From Hsuehochloa calcarea (lineage: Eukaryota; Streptophyta; Magnoliopsida; Poales; Poaceae): 64,000 nucleotides of DNA. The notes under the pieces were generated by a model, which had not been told where the DNA came from, made no database searches, and was given only the letters and a program-made list of their open reading frames with translations. The position numbers and the translations under genes were made by a program. The DNA lies in assembly GCA_036346395.1 (NCBI GenBank), contig CM070604.1, positions 37,103,662-37,167,661 on the forward strand, given 5' to 3'. Position 1 is the first letter of the stretch. Every line of letters begins with the position of its first letter. Shown one piece after another: positions 10,576 to 22,659 of the stretch.

Positions 10576-11651
10576 CTAAGGGTAATAGTTCCGGAGGCTC
10601 TTGGCGTTCCATGTGTGATCTAGCTGTTGTCCTTCCAAGGCCGCTATGTAGTAGGACCTCGCCTTGTGCTTCGTGGTGATGATGTAGGGTCCTTCCCATT
10701 TTGATTCGAACTTCCCAAGTGTTGTTGCTTGGTACCCTTTTGAGTACCATGTCGCTCGGTGCCGATGTCACGGATCCCGACTCACGGCCAGGCGTATGCG
10801 AGCGACCCTTCAACATATTTGGCCATTGTGGAGATTGCTTCGACCCGGTGCTCTTCTAGGAGATCTATTGAGACCCCGCGATCGTCTGTGATTCTTCCTG
10901 CGGCCGCCCGGAGAGATCTTTCTGCGATCTCAGCTGGTGTCACTGCTTCGTCCTTGAAGAGAAGCTTAAAGGGGGAGAAGCCTGTGTCTCTTGTCGGGGA
11001 CGTGCGGATCGCCCTTAAGGCCTTCTGGAGTTCTTCTGGCCACAACCCCTTCGGGAGCCCTACGAGACGCTTGGAGAGTCCAGCCAGCAAATTGCCATTG
11101 GCGCGCTCTACGGCCCCATTCGATTCGGGGTGGCCGACGGATGCGAAGCATATATTGGTGTCGATGCTCTGGCAAAAAACTCTGAAGGATGCGGAATCAA
11201 ACTGTGTGCCGTTGTCGGTGACTATGTCCCGGGGCACCCCATATCGACACACAATGTTCCTCCAAAAAATCGTTACGCCGCCGAGGCCGTGATTTTGGCC
11301 ACTGGTTCGACCTCGTCCCATCTGGAGAAGTACTCGATGGCGACGAATGCGAAGCGCAGGCTGCCCTTGGCGGTGGGATAGGGGCCGATGATGTCGAGGC
11401 CCCATCGCACAAAGGGCCAAATTGGAGCAAGTGGATGTAACCGTGCAGGTGGGGCCTTGACCGATGGTCGCCCATTGGCACCCGGCGATCTTGCACTGTG
11501 TTCGCGCATCCTCGAGAGCCGTAGGCCAGTAAAAACCTTGACGAAAAGTTTTTTCAACGAGGCTCCGTGGCGCTTGGTGCGCTTGGCAGAGTCCTTCGTG
11601 TACTTCTCTTAGGAAGGATTGCCCCTCGGCCTGGGAGATGCACCGCAGCAA
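10576..11651 (-). pseudogene. Integrase of the Tat pol, broken
   Basis: The zinc finger is at the start (REVHEGLCQAHQAPRSL with histidines, then a cysteine pair around QCKIAGCQ, one position apparently shifted). The core is split: WGLDIIGPYPTAKG with the first aspartate is in a frame at 11273-11557, and VTDNGTQFD (second aspartate) and NGAVERANG (glutamate) are in the 10782-11651 frame. The C-terminus is readable to a stop at 10576 as a KWEGPYII block and a WNAKSLRNYYP ending, in yet another frame. Breaks are near 11450 and 10780. Confidence 0.9.
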
Positions 11652-11750
11652 TGGGGCGCAGACACCTCCCTTGTATAGCTGGCCATCGATTATACAGTAG
11701 TTTCGGGTTCGGTGCTTTAGGCTGGTTGCCTCGGCTGCTTCGTCGGGCTC

Positions 11751-12317
11751 TTATCCTTCAAGGTATCTTCGGATAGGGTCCCGCCAGTCCGTTGCACCGA
11801 CCTGCAGAACCGGCCTCGACTCCCAGGCCGGTGACGTCCCCGGTGCCACGTCCACTGCTTCGGGCTCAGGCCCTTGTGCTTCCGGGGCGGTTGATGGTTC
11901 CTGTAGCCTAGAGTATAATACATCCGGTGGGGGGTTTTCGTTGGCGCTCGCTATCTTGGCCAGTCTGTTGGCCGCGTCATTGGAGTTGCGGGGGATGCTC
12001 TGGACGGTGATGCCATGAAAGTTGTTCCCTTCGGCCCGGACCTCCGCCAGGTATCTGGACATCTCCCGGTCCCTTGCTATGAATGATTTGTCGAAGTGCC
12101 CTGCAATGAGGCGGGAATCGCTTTTGATTATTATGCGCTTCGCGCCCAATATTTTGGCCTTCCGCAAGCCGAGTAGTATTGCCTCGTATTCGGAGGCGTT
12201 GTTTATTGTTGGGAAGTCCAGGTGAGCGGCGTACGAGATTGTGCAGCCGTCCAGCGCGGTCAAGATGGCGGCGGGGCCGGCCCCCGCAGCGCACCACGAA
12301 CCATCCGTGGTAATCAC
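11751..12317 (-). pseudogene. Second (archaeal-type) RNase H domain of Tat pol
   Basis: An uninterrupted 188-codon stretch: ITTDGSWCAAGAGPAAIL (first aspartate), NNASEYEAILLGLRKA (glutamate), IIIKSDSRLIAGHF (second aspartate) and RNSNDAANRLAKIAS (last aspartate). This full catalytic set, distinct from the first RNase H at about 12494-12718, is the additional RNase H that Tat elements carry next to integrase. The frame then runs on through a proline-rich linker towards the integrase. Confidence 0.88.
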
Positions 12318-12353
12318 CCAAGGTGCCTCAACCTGGTATGGCGCTTGGTTTGC

Positions 12354-14500
12354 TTATTGCGGGGTCCACTTGGCGACGAAGTCTGCGAGCGCCTGTGATT
12401 TTATCGTTGTTCGTGCGGTGAAGGTTACGTCGAACGGAGCCAACTCGGCTGCCCACTTGCCTATGCGACCAGATGCGTTCTTGCTCCTTAACATCAAGGC
12501 AATGGGTAGGATGTGGGAATTACAATGGCGTAGGCCAGAAAATAATGCCGGAGCTTGCGGGAGGCTATGAGGAGGGCGTAGGCTAGCTTTTCCAGCTCTG
12601 TATACCGGGTTCTGGCGCCCTGCAAGGCCTCGGATACATAGTACACTGGGCGCTGGGTTCCTTCGTCTTGAACGAGGATTGCGCTGACGGCAGCAGATGA
12701 GGCCGCGAGGTAAAGCAAAAGGGTTGCCCCTCCGGCCGGGCTCGCTAGGCTTGGGATTTTGGGGAGGTATTCTTTGAGCTATTGGAATGCTTCTTGGCAA
12801 TCTTGGGTCCAGCTGAAGGGCTCCGCTCCACAGAGTGTTTTGAAGAATGGCAATGCCGCTCCCGCCGAAAGGACAAGAACCTGCTAAGTGCCGCGAGGCG
12901 GCCCGTGAGTTTCTGTACCTCGCGGGCCGTGCCGGGGGGGGTGCCATCTCCTGGATAGCTTTGATCTTCTCTGGGTTTGCCTCGATGCCCGTTTGCGAGA
13001 CAAGGAAGCCAAGCAGTTTTCTGGCTCGAACACCGAAGGTGCACTTTTTCGGATTGAGCATTATGCCATTCATCCTGAGGTTGGTGAATGTTTCTTGGAG
13101 GTCGAACACGTAGGAATTATGAAGCTTGCTCTTGACTACCACATCGTCAACATAGGCTTCAACATTCCTACCGAGCCGGGTCGGCGTAACTTTGTTTACG
13201 AAGTCGGCTAAATGTGGCTCCGCGCTCTTCAGGCCGAAGGGCATGCGAGTGTAGCAGTATGTGCCGATGGGTGTGATGAAGGCTGTCTTGAGTTCATCCT
13301 CCTTTGCCATGAATACTTGGTGGTACCCGGAATAGGCGTCGAGGAAGCTCATTAATTCGCAGCCCGAGGTGGCGTCCTCTAGTTGATCGATGCGGGGTAG
13401 GGGGAAATCATCTTTGGGTGTGGCCTTGTTGAGGTCGGTGAAGTCGACGCACATACGCCAGTCCCCTTCCCCCTTCCGTACGAGGACCGGGTTGGCTAGC
13501 CAATCCGAGTGTTTGATCTCCCTGATTACCCCGGCCTTCAAGAGCCTGGCGACCTCCTTTTTTGCGGCCTCCAGGCGCTCTACTGACATGCGGCGCAACT
13601 TCTGTTTCTTGGGCACAACGTTGCTTCGTAATGTCAATCGGTGCTCAGCAACTTCTCGTGGGACCCCCGGAATGTCCTCGGGGCCCCAAGCGAAGATATC
13701 CTTGTTGCGGCGGAGCACCGTAAGTATGTCTTCGCAGGCCTTGGTTGATAGCTCGGTGCCGAGGGCCACCATTTTTTCAGGTTCATCTTCAACGATGGGC
13801 ACCCGTAGGAGCTGTCCCTCGGGCTTGGCCTTCGGCGCCCATCTTGGCGGGGTGCCAGTTGGCTGCGCGGCGCCTGTTCCCACTGTGTGGACATGGCGGG
13901 CGGGGGATAGTGCTTCGTGCTCTGTCTGCCTTCTCAGATCTTGATCTCCTCTCACCGTGACTACCCCTTCCCGAGCGGGGATCTTCATGCAAAGGAAGTT
14001 GTGGTGTGCTATGGCACCGAATGCATTCAGCGTGGCCCGTCCCAGAATAGCGTTGTACTGATACGGCATCTGGACCACATCAAACGTGATGACTTCCGTG
14101 CGGGTGGCATAGCCGTCACCGAAGGTGACGGCCAAGTCGATCTGCCCCAATGCTATTACTAGCCTCCCACCGAAGCCTACGAGGGGGATGTCTGGCGGCG
14201 ACAGCCGGTCCCTCGGGATCATCATCTTATCGAAAGCTTCCGCGAACAATAGGTCCACGGAACTTCCTCCATCCACCAGGACACGGCGTACCTCGAAGTC
14301 CGCGATGTTTGCCGAGATGACCAGGGGGTCTTGGTGAGGGAAGTACACGCCCTTGGCGTCTTCAGGGCCGAAGGTGATGGGTACTTCGGCGTAGCGTGGC
14401 GGGCTAGAGGTTGCGCACGTCGCCACATGGTGTATTTGGCATGCGTAAGCCAGCCGTTGCCTTTTTGACGAGAGGCCTGATGATGAGCCGCACGCAATCA
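12354..14500 (-). pseudogene. Protease, reverse transcriptase and first RNase H of Tat pol
   Basis: The long frame shows the protease block VLVDGGSSVDLLF (about 14240-14290) and then RT with VNKVTPTRLGRNVEAYVDD: the YVDD catalytic box is near 13140, preceded by CYTRMPFGLKSA and the SFLDAYSGYHQVFM block. After RT the frame shifts near 12970. RNase H follows in the 12494-12718 frame (LYLAASSAAVSAILVQ, YTELEKLAYALL) and its end returns in the long frame as FDVTFTARTTIKSQALADF. Most of RT is intact in one frame, so this is the least damaged part of the element. Confidence 0.9.
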
Positions 14501-15908
14501 TGTTGATTATCCTCTGTCGCTGCTCTGCGTGCGTCCCTTCAATGCGAGGCCTGGGGGGCGGGGCGGGTACTTGGGTCCATGGCCTCCCCCCATCATTTGG
14601 CCCCGCAGAGCGATCGCGGCCCATGTATTCTTGCATGGCAGCGATTGTGCGGTAACGCTGGGTAGTGTGGGATCCTTCGCCGTGCAGGTCACAAAACAAG
14701 AGTGGCCTCTCCTGGCCGTCCCGGGGGGTTCGGCATTGCAGCGTTGAGTGGGACCCTTCGCCGTGGAGGTCACAGAACAACCGTGCCTCGGTGTGTCTTC
14801 TGTCTTGTCTGCCGCGACAATGCCCCCGGCCGCGCCCCGCATGGGGTCCTGGCTGCTGCTGTCCTTCAACATTGTACACGCGCCCCTTGGCGGCAAGCAT
14901 TCTTGGGGGCTCCTTTGGGGCTGATCCGCCGTCGCGGCTTCCGGCGCGAGGCGGCCCGAGGTACCTCCCCGCAGTGTGCTGTTTTCCTCCGCCCTGGCAA
15001 ACTCTTCCATTTTGTCGAAGAGCTCAGCCACTGAGCGGACGGGTTTGCAGGCGAGGTGCTCCGCTAAGGGCCCCTTCTGGAGCCCGCACGTTGCGGCATT
15101 GATCACAGTCGTCTCGTTGACCCCCTTCACTTGGCATTTGACCTCCGCAAACCTTACAAGAAGGCTGCGGAGGGCTCGCCAGTCCGCTTCATGGCGAATA
15201 GGTCTCATGCGTCCTTAGGTTCGGCGTAGTTTTCTTGGAAGCTGTTGCGCACCATGTTCCGCAGTTGCTCCCACACATACACGGAGCGCGGGGGGATGGT
15301 AAAGAACCATGTTAGCGCTATCCCCCTTAGAGCCAGGGTCAAGCTTTTTGCTTTCGTGGTGTCATCCCCCCGGCGGCCTCTATGGCGGTTTCGTAAACAC
15401 GGAGGAACTCCGACGGGTCCGTCGATCCTTCGAAAGGCCGGACCTCCGCGCCTTGAAGCCGGGGGCCGCGGCCGCCTCGACCCGCTCCAAGGGAGAGCTG
15501 GATCTCCCGGCATCGGCTCAAGAGCGGCGGCGGAGGACCCTGGGGCGGTCGGTGCTCTGGTTCCAGGCAGCGTGGTGCCCTCGTGGGCGATGGTGGGGCC
15601 GCCCCCCCGTTGTCGGAGATCGAGTAGTTCCCGGCGAAGATCTGCCAGCTCTTGGTGTAGATCGCGAGCTTGCTGTGCCGCCCCCGGTGGGACCAGAGCG
15701 AGCGGTTGGCCGACCGCCCGGGTCTGGGGGGCGCCTCGCCAGCCACGATGTCCTGCGTGGAGTGCTCGATCTCCTCTTTGGGGCGAGCCACGGGCTCTGC
15801 AGCCTGGGAGGTCCTACCTCGCTTGGCCCTCGGGGCACCGGGTGGCTCGGGTGCTGCCGTCGCTGCCCCGGACGCGCGTGTGCGAGGAGCGTCTCTTCGA
15901 GGTGCCAT
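14500..15908 (-). pseudogene. gag of the Tat element, frameshifted
   Basis: The ATG at 15908 (MAPRRDAPRTRASG) starts about 40 bases after the primer binding site. Gag blocks follow in several frames: EGSTDPSEFLRVYETAIEAA near 15400, ALTWFFTIPPRSVYVWEQL near 15270, and WRALRSLLVRFAEVKC to AELFDKMEEFARAEE near 15010-15190. The C-terminal part, around 14640-14880, has repeated FCDLHGEGSHTTQ-type stretches with Cys and His, the zinc-binding end of Tat gag. There are several breaks between blocks. Confidence 0.82.
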
Positions 15909-15946
15909 TCTTGTATTTGTGTACGCGCTCGGCTTGTCGGTCCCTA

Positions 15947-15958
15947 CGGACGGCGCCA
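15947..15958 (-). other. Primer binding site of the Tat element
   Basis: On the minus strand TGGCGCCGTCCG, the TGGCGCC start typical of Tat-type primer binding sites, 17 bases from the inferred LTR end. Which tRNA it matches was not determined. Confidence 0.7.
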
Positions 15959-15975
15959 ACTATAGTAGCAAAAAA

Positions 15976-16456
15976 TGAGCTATACAGTAAAAGAGGGGGG
16001 GACCCCGGACAAACCCAAGAGGGCTCCGGGGATCCTCAAGAGGGGACTAGCCAGTGACAAGAACGAGATGGTTATTGCTAGAGAATTCGCGCTTGCTTTT
16101 TTTCTCACCCCCCACAAAGGGGGGGGGGTGATCCCCTATTTATAGCCCCCTATGAGGGTTTTGTATATTACCCTTCTGACCCTACCATGGTACAGTATCC
16201 ATAGGGGTTGCAGGGACATTCCTCGCCCCTACGCCTAGGTTTTGGTCCATGGTACGCGCTCCTGGACTCGGTTCACCCTAACAGAGTCTCCCAGACAGAG
16301 CGTGAGCAGAGGCCTCGGGCCCGCCTGGGGCCTCTCGACCCGGCCTCACGGGGCTTTGGGGGCCCTCCGGGGTGCTCCGGCCCCGCCTCTAGGGTGCTTC
16401 GCTTGGGCGTTGTGGCCGGTGGGGCCATCCCTATGATAGGGAGGAAGTGACGAACA
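15976..16456 (-). repeat. 5' LTR of the Tat element (boundaries inferred), 481 bp
   Basis: On the minus strand it would start TGTTCGTCACTTCC (16456) and end GTATAGCTCA (15976), giving TG...CA termini just before the primer binding site. A TATA box, CTATAAATAG on the minus strand, is at 16135-16144. The second LTR is outside the window, so the limits cannot be confirmed by comparison. Confidence 0.55.
16135..16144 (-). promoter_or_regulatory. TATA box in the Tat LTR
   Basis: CTATAAATAG on the minus strand, next to a C/G homopolymer-rich leader (16105-16130). It is the probable core promoter of the element. Confidence 0.6.
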
Positions 16457-17972
16457 TGTGGCCTCGTGCGCGAGCCTTGTGGAGGCCGCTTCGGCCACAC
16501 CATCCTCGATCTCTGCTTATATGTAGCTCTCCCTCTCTTTTTTGTGGGGATGAAGCAAAGCAATTCCTCTTCCATTTTCCTTCCTCCAACACTTGACCAA
16601 TTTGAGGGTAGAAGTTGTAGCGGCGGCGCTCTCCGGGCGTCGCGGCTTGGTGGCCGTGCAACAACGAGCTCCAAGTGGATTGCTTGATCCGTGTGTTGTT
16701 AGTGTCAGACTTCTTGTTGGTTCCGATTCGATTGATTGCTGATTTGTGCGCGCGACTAGTGCATAGATTGTTCTTGTCTTTGTGCAACATCAATCCCACA
16801 TCTTGGTATCGTGCTTCAGTGTGCCCTGATTCATGGTGGTGTGGCATTATATCTCCGATGACCTCACCGGACAACCGTGACATAACAGTGGCGATAGGTT
16901 TTATGGGACAACGTCATCATCGATGTCCTTGCCTTCTCGGTGGCTTTGAGTGCCACTAGTTCAGTGAGTTCATTTGGTTCTTACTTTGCCTATCTTGCAT
17001 AGTATGTCGTACAAGTGAATTTCTTTTTACATCTTTATGTGATTTGATTAGCACTAGTACTGGGTAACTTTGCATGATAGTTTGTGGGTTTTCATATTGC
17101 AATGTGAGGATTCAGGCCATTGTGAGATTAGTGCGATAATTTATAAACTTAAGCTAGGCTTTGTGCTGCCTATTATTTTTGCTCTTGAATAACACTTTAC
17201 TTGCCGTAGGGTTAACTGCTTACTTTTTACTTGTGATATCAAAGTTGATTGCTGTTAATTTTGGTAAGTGGTAGAGCTCAAAACCTAGCATATATCTTTG
17301 GAATTGTCACATATAATCTGATATCAAACTAGGCCACTTGTGGCGAGGAGGCCTTGCTTCGTGCTAGTGCAGCCTGGCATCTGAGAGCACTTCTAAACAA
17401 CTTCAATTTAAGCATTATGCTAATGACTTGAGTGGTTTCATGTTCAAATGACTTGAGTAGTATGTCTATGTTAAGAGACATTTATATGATGTTGGTGTCT
17501 TTTTGTTACTGCTAGATTATGCTTGCTTATTCATATTTAAATCTGGAATTAATCTAAAATATATAGTTGCTAAAACCCCGATTTTTTGCAACAATCCAAA
17601 AAACCTATATTTTTTTTTTGAAGAAATGGCTTCCTCTTCGGACGTTGTTAAGCCAGAAGTTTTTGATGGTGCCAACTTTAAGCGTTGCTAGGTGAAGACT
17701 AAGCTACGGCTAGCTAACCTCAAACTTTTTTAGGCCATTTCGAATCCTCTAATGTTCCTACTAGAAACTGCACCTATGGTACGGTGAAAGGATGCAGACA
17801 ATTCAACATTAGCTCATCTATTAGTCGTCTTATCCAACCGGTGGTTCGGCATGTATGTTAAACTTCAAAGATACCAAGAAACTCTTGGATGAACTTGATG
17901 AGAAGTACTCTAAGGGCCACAATCAGAATCAATCCTTCATCACTGCTAATTACTTGAACTTTGTATGGTTGA
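16457..17972 (+). mobile_element. 5' part of an old Ty1/copia element (LTR remnant, leader, gag start)
   Basis: A likely LTR remnant ends ATCCCACA at about 16800. It is followed by TCTTGGTATCGTGC, which resembles a Met-type primer binding site with a missing base. An 800-base leader without genes follows, then a copia gag start at 17624. The element is cut at 17973 by a minus-strand Tekay LTR fragment. The LTR's left limit is unclear because it abuts the Tat LTR. Confidence 0.5.
17624..17965 (+). pseudogene. Copia gag N-terminus, broken
   Basis: The frame starts MASSSDVVKPEVFDGANFKR, the usual F-D/G-x-N-F/Y start of copia gag. It then meets a stop where a tryptophan codon is expected (TGCTAGG at about 17686). 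Gag-like sequence continues with KTKLRLANLKLF, then by frame change to VKLQRYQETL and ELDEKYSKGH near 17860-17920. Several stops and shifts make it a clear pseudogene, older than the other copia elements here. Confidence 0.72.
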
Positions 17973-18880
17973 TGTTGGGACCTAAAGATATAAATTTGTA
18001 CCCTTTGTGTATAATCCACTAGTTTAGGATCACGCTAGTGTACACAGTGTCAACATTAATGAATATCATTCCACACAAGGCAAATATAAGAACAAATGAT
18101 TAATTTGAATAGTAAGTAATGGTTATGACCATATGGCTGAGTTTACACTTATTAAGCTATGTAGGGCTGAGCACTAAGTAAAGAACACAATAGAGGAGCA
18201 GAAGCAACTCCAGCAGAAACCCATCGACTTGCCACAGGCAACCGACTGGGATCAAGACCTAGCGATCAATCTCCTCATAAAACTCCTTCTCAAAAGCAAG
18301 CGAAGACTCCACTTTAGTTGAATGATGTTTACAGCAAGAATGAGTACTCCGAGTACTCAACAGGTTGTACCACATAATGCTGTTATAGATGATGGCTTAC
18401 TTCAAACAAAATATATTATATGGTTATTTTGCAAAAAAAAGCAACACTTGCATTTGAATACAAATAATAGATCAAAATCATAATTTAAAACAAATACACA
18501 ATAATAATTTAACAAATATTTTCACAAAGCTCACAAAAGCCTAATTACCTTCTTTCACACAACCACATGAGTTAAACCACACAGATGTCCCTCCCAATGA
18601 TTTTATGAAAATCTACCCCTCGTGTGAAATCCCCGAGCTTATCCATGACCGTGGATGTGGCTATTCGAATAGATTGATTAACACTCTATAGAGGTTGTAC
18701 ACTTTGCCCACACAATATAATTAGTGTAGCTCGCACCAATCATAACAAAATATTTTCAAACTTCATCTCAATAATTGACTATTCCATTGTGTATACTGCC
18801 GACACCAATCCTTACAGAGGTTATTGGTCCATCGCACACCGCAGTGGGCAATAATTTCTCCTGCCCAATGGCGTATCAAT
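17973..18880 (-). repeat. Diverged Tekay-type LTR fragment (3' part)
   Basis: On the minus strand this ends GGTCCCAACA and matches the last 900 or so bases of the 5852-9139 LTR through many substitutions, including the GATCACGCTAGTG, CAAGAATGAGTACTC and AATACAAATAATAGATC blocks. It is much more diverged than the other copies, so it is older. Similarity fades at about 18880. Confidence 0.8.
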
Positions 18881-19059
18881 CCTTCAGATGATGGCGCAGT
18901 TACCGAAGATTACTTTTGGAGAAGTAACGTTCCCACGTGGCCAGACAGTTATCACCAGGACAGAGAGATTAATCATGCAGTTATTCCAGAGAATAATAGC
19001 GTATACTGACTGTTTAGATGCCCTAATTAATTAGGTCTACTTGTCTATAAGCTCGATCG

Positions 19060-19275
19060 ATTATAGGGTTATCGTAGCTGACCTGGTCGTAGAAGGACTT
19101 ACGATCATGAGGTGATCGTAGAAGAACTTACGATCCCGTGCTAGTCGTAGAAGAACTTATTTCTATGGGGCGGTCATAGCTTACCTGGTCGTAAAAAGAC
19201 TAACGACTATGAGATGATCGTAGAAGAACTTACGATCATAAGGTAATAGTAGAAGATCTTACGACTTCAGTTTCT
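19060..19275. repeat. Degenerate tandem repeat, about 28-30 bp unit
   Basis: GGTCGTAGAAGAACTTACGAT-like units repeat about seven times with small changes (TCGTAGAAGGACTTACGATC, GATCGTAGAAGAACTTACGA, and so on). The sequence between 18880 and 19350 shows no gene. The GGTCGTA core resembles the motif scattered in the BARE-like LTRs at 53666-57099, so it may be a remnant of a related LTR. Confidence 0.75.
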
Positions 19276-19726
19276 CCTTTATGAACATTAAGAGGTATAC
19301 TTAAGAACCATATAATGACGATATTATCCATAATAAGGATTATAGATAAATAATTAAATGTGGATTTATAGATTCTCGTTAAGTGTATTCAGTTTTCAGT
19401 TTCTAATTTGTATGCATGGTTTGGGGGTGCAAAAAGAAGTTGTGGCTTCACAGCCAACCAGACACAAAATCGTTAGACCATTCTCGCGCACGTCGCACGT
19501 GGGGCGAGGCGTGGCGAGTAAGCGAGTGAGCACGCGTGTGTGTTCTTCTTTTACTTGCTTCAACTAGGTAAGACCAACTCCACCTTATATATTGGTCACC
19601 TCCCATCTAGACTAGTAGTATGGTACTAAACTTTTCATTTTTTACCATCTATAAGTGGGCATTTTTGGATTTTTTAAGGATTTAATTAGAATATTGAATG
19701 GGCTAAGCCCGAAACTCCAACATCAA

Positions 19727-19806
19727 GGAGGTGTCTTGCTTCGTGCTTGTGTAGCCCCGACATCTGAGAGCACTTCTAAACAACTTTAATTTGAGTATTA
19801 TGCTAG
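19727..19806 (+). repeat. Direct repeat of 17345-17426
   Basis: About 80 bases containing TTGCTTCGTGCT, CATCTGAGAGCACTTC and TAAACAACTT occur in the copia leader at 17345-17426 and again here. This suggests a second piece of the same copia leader to the right of the Tekay fragment. Confidence 0.7.
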
Positions 19807-21868
19807 TTGATTTAGCAAACGAGTGCTGTCACACCGCCCCTCTTGGCATGATAGGGTTTAGCTCAAAAACGGACAAGTGTCGGTTGGGAGGGCTATCGTG
19901 ACAGATTTGATCACGCTGTGGTACGTGACGTGACAGAGTGTTTTTGTTACGCCGTGCGTTGTGGTGTGATTAAATATATCAGAATTGAAAATAAAATTAT
20001 GAAGATGTTATCTATAAAATATTTTTAAAAATAAATTTAATTATAAAAAAGGTTCTCGAAGCGACGACAAAGTCCAGAAAACGACGAGCGGTAGTAATTC
20101 ATCGGAGAGTTTTATCTCCGACGCGACGCGACGCGCGACCAAGAACTGTGATGCATGATCTAGTCGTCGGGCAGCTGCTAGCAGCGAAGCACCACAGCTC
20201 AATTATGACGCTTGAAGGATTAACCCCTGACGGAGGCCTCTCGCGTGCCGCCATTGCTGCCCGTTTCTGATTGGCGTCCGTGTCAGGCACTCGCTCGATG
20301 GCGATTTCGCTGGCCGGCGCTGAAGGTTTCGTCGGCTCAAAGCAATCCGTACCCACTACTCCGTGTATCCTTGCTTGGTTCAGGTGATCTCGAGTTAAAG
20401 TTTTGACAACGCAATGCCCTCGCATTTCGGTCGTTTCGTCGCATTAATCCTTGTACAGCAACGCACATAGGGGGAAGTGTGGCGCGTCACGCTAAGCAGG
20501 CAAGTACCATGTGCAAGCAAGTACCTGACGACATGGATTCATCTCTGATGCTGACGCGGACGTGGAACACAGTGACAGCAAGCTCGATGCTAGGAGAGGG
20601 TAACGGGGACGGTATTGGATCATAATGGCACGGCCCTGTCACCAAACCTTAATTTGTATGACCGATGGAAGGAGATTCTGGGCTAAAAACAGCGACGGGT
20701 TCGGGATTTTCAGAATAAGTGTTTGAAGTTATAAAAATATTATTTAATATAAAATATAAATAAGTACAGTAATATAAATCAAAGTACAAATTAGCCGTAC
20801 TAATAGCAATATTTCAAATAATTTAGTAAAATTATAACATAATCAAGAAAAACTAAAATTTAACACGATTTTCATTCGTGCATTTCAAATCGACGAACTT
20901 CTTCCTTCTTGTTTTTTTGAAGATATCATATCCACATTTCACAAAAAGACACGATTTATCAATCACAATTCAAACTAACATAAACAAAATTGCTGATTTG
21001 GGCTTCTGGGTTTGCTATTTGCATTTTTCGGAATTGAGGATCTGGTAATTCGGATTGATCCTCACAATCTGCGCTGTTGAGAATTTGGGTACCGAGGTCT
21101 TCTTGCTGGGAGCCGCCGGGTTGTCACCGCTGGCTGTAGGCCCGCAGGGCTCCCCAGTCGCCCTCCCCGCTTGGCGGTTGCCTCGTCCCGCTCCGTCGCT
21201 CAGTGGCCCAATAGTAATGGCCCGCCCGATGCCCAACCTTGCTTCTCTGACCTCCGACCTGCCACCGCATGCCGCCGCCACGTTTGGAATTAACGTGGTC
21301 GCGCCGCAGCGTCGAGAAAGAGGGAGAGATGTTAGAGTTAGTTGTTGTATGTTGATTGTTAGGGTTAGAGAGAGAGATGAGGGGGAATGGCCTTGTTATG
21401 GTTGGGTCGAATAGTCCGATGCCCAAAGGGCAAAGGCAAAATGGTGTGTGGCCATGGATTGGTCATCACATGGGTCAGTTTGAGGTTGATGAGTTGAGAG
21501 GAAGTTGTGGTCTGATTGGCCAAATTAAGAGTATATTTTATTATATATGTAATACCCATACTATATTGTATATTTTTTTTGCAAAAATTAATAATGGGTG
21601 TTCAACTGAATGCCCAGAGGGCTGCCCTCTTCATATTATATATATATAATACTTGATGGGTGTCCGACACCATAGCACTTCAGATCAAAACGCCAGACAC
21701 TTCATTATATATGTAATACACATATTATACTGGCGTCTTGATATAAAGTGTTAACTTTTTGTTGAATGTTGCCATTTCTCCTTTCTCCGCACAACAGAGG
21801 ATCCAAATTGAATGTTTTTGAGGGTGTTAAATAATTAATTCACATGGAGTATAGTGCTTTAAATAATA
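19807..21868. other. Sequence without identified gene
   Basis: A GC-rich stretch at 20050-20650 has a 108-codon minus-strand frame (20099-20425) with no domain I recognise. 20700-21000 is AT-rich. 21040-21420 is GC-rich with overlapping frames on both strands (up to 119 codons). 21540-21760 is AT-rich with TATATA runs and short GGGTGTTC/GGGTGTCC repeats. Some of this may be decayed transposon or a lost gene, but I cannot support any call. Confidence 0.6.
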
Positions 21869-22116
21869 CTTCCTCTGGATACAAAAGTAGAATACATGGA
21901 GTCAAACCTTATAAATTTTGATTAAAGGTATTGTTTAAAATATTTGGTTTGGATGTATAAAATTGATATGAGTGAATTTTTTTATAAAAAATACTTTCAT
22001 AATATTGCACTTTCACAACTATTTTCGAATATTTGATAAGCGAATTTAGTTGTGAAAAGAGTATCTTGTTGACTCTGAAAAGTAAAAAAATATCACTCTT
22101 TTGTGACCGGAGGGAG
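21869..22116. mobile_element. Stowaway MITE, 248 bp
   Basis: The ends are CTTCCTCTGGATACAAAAG and, on the other strand, CTCCCTCCGGTCACAAAAG. These are inverted repeats of the CTCCCTCCG Stowaway type, flanked on both sides by TA (21867-21868 and 22117-22118). The interior is AT-rich and has no coding capacity. Stowaways are moved by Tc1/mariner-type transposases. Confidence 0.9.
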
Positions 22117-22659
22117 TAATAATAATACATGGAGCTCTAGTAATTACTTTTTTTTTCTCAATAAACAAGACATGTGATATTTTTTTGTCAGTTGCGGTCT
22201 ATTTCATAGTGTAACAATTTTCAATGCCATGACTTCATTGGCAACCTAAACAGATTTCCCCAATTCAAAGCGATATTTGTCACCAGCCATGAACTCAAGT
22301 GTACTGCCTTGGTCAATCCATAGCAGCTACTGCCTGGGAGTACGTACGTCACCATGTTACAACCTTGCATGTAAGAGACTAAAGATCATCAAAGAACAAC
22401 ACAATGTAAATCCATACAAAAATTATAGATGCCCCTAGGAACACATAGAAATTATATTGTTTTATGCAAAATTGTTGTGGGGCTCATTTAAAACTAGATC
22501 TATTGACCCGCACATTCCTTAGCGTGGATTAGTACTATACTACAAAGAATTTTAAAATCTTTCACAACTTAAACTAACTTAGAGTATATCTTAATAAGAG
22601 TCATTTTGTGCATGGTTTATGATTGGAAATAGTCCACTCTGCTCCCATGAAGTGTCACA

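Larger units (their letters stand above)
9140..16456 (-). mobile_element. Ty3/gypsy Tat-type element (RIRE2/Grande-like), 3' LTR not in window
   Basis: Read right to left: 5' LTR (15976-16456), primer binding site, gag, protease, RT, RNase H, a second archaeal-type RNase H, integrase, then a long region with three tandem arrays. The second RNase H before integrase and long repeat-bearing sequence after pol are marks of the plant Tat lineage. The element stops abruptly at the end of the Tekay 3' LTR (9139). The simplest reading is that the Tekay element inserted into it and its 3' LTR lies left of the window. Both gag and pol have frameshifts. Confidence 0.85.

Noticed and set aside
9149..10579. 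Long ORFs on both strands (up to 276 codons)
   Set aside because: They are translations of tandem repeats with periods of 75 and 117 bp; open frames on both strands follow from the period. No domain.
20099..20425. 108-codon minus-strand ORF
   Set aside because: No domain, no promoter or splice evidence, GC-rich context.
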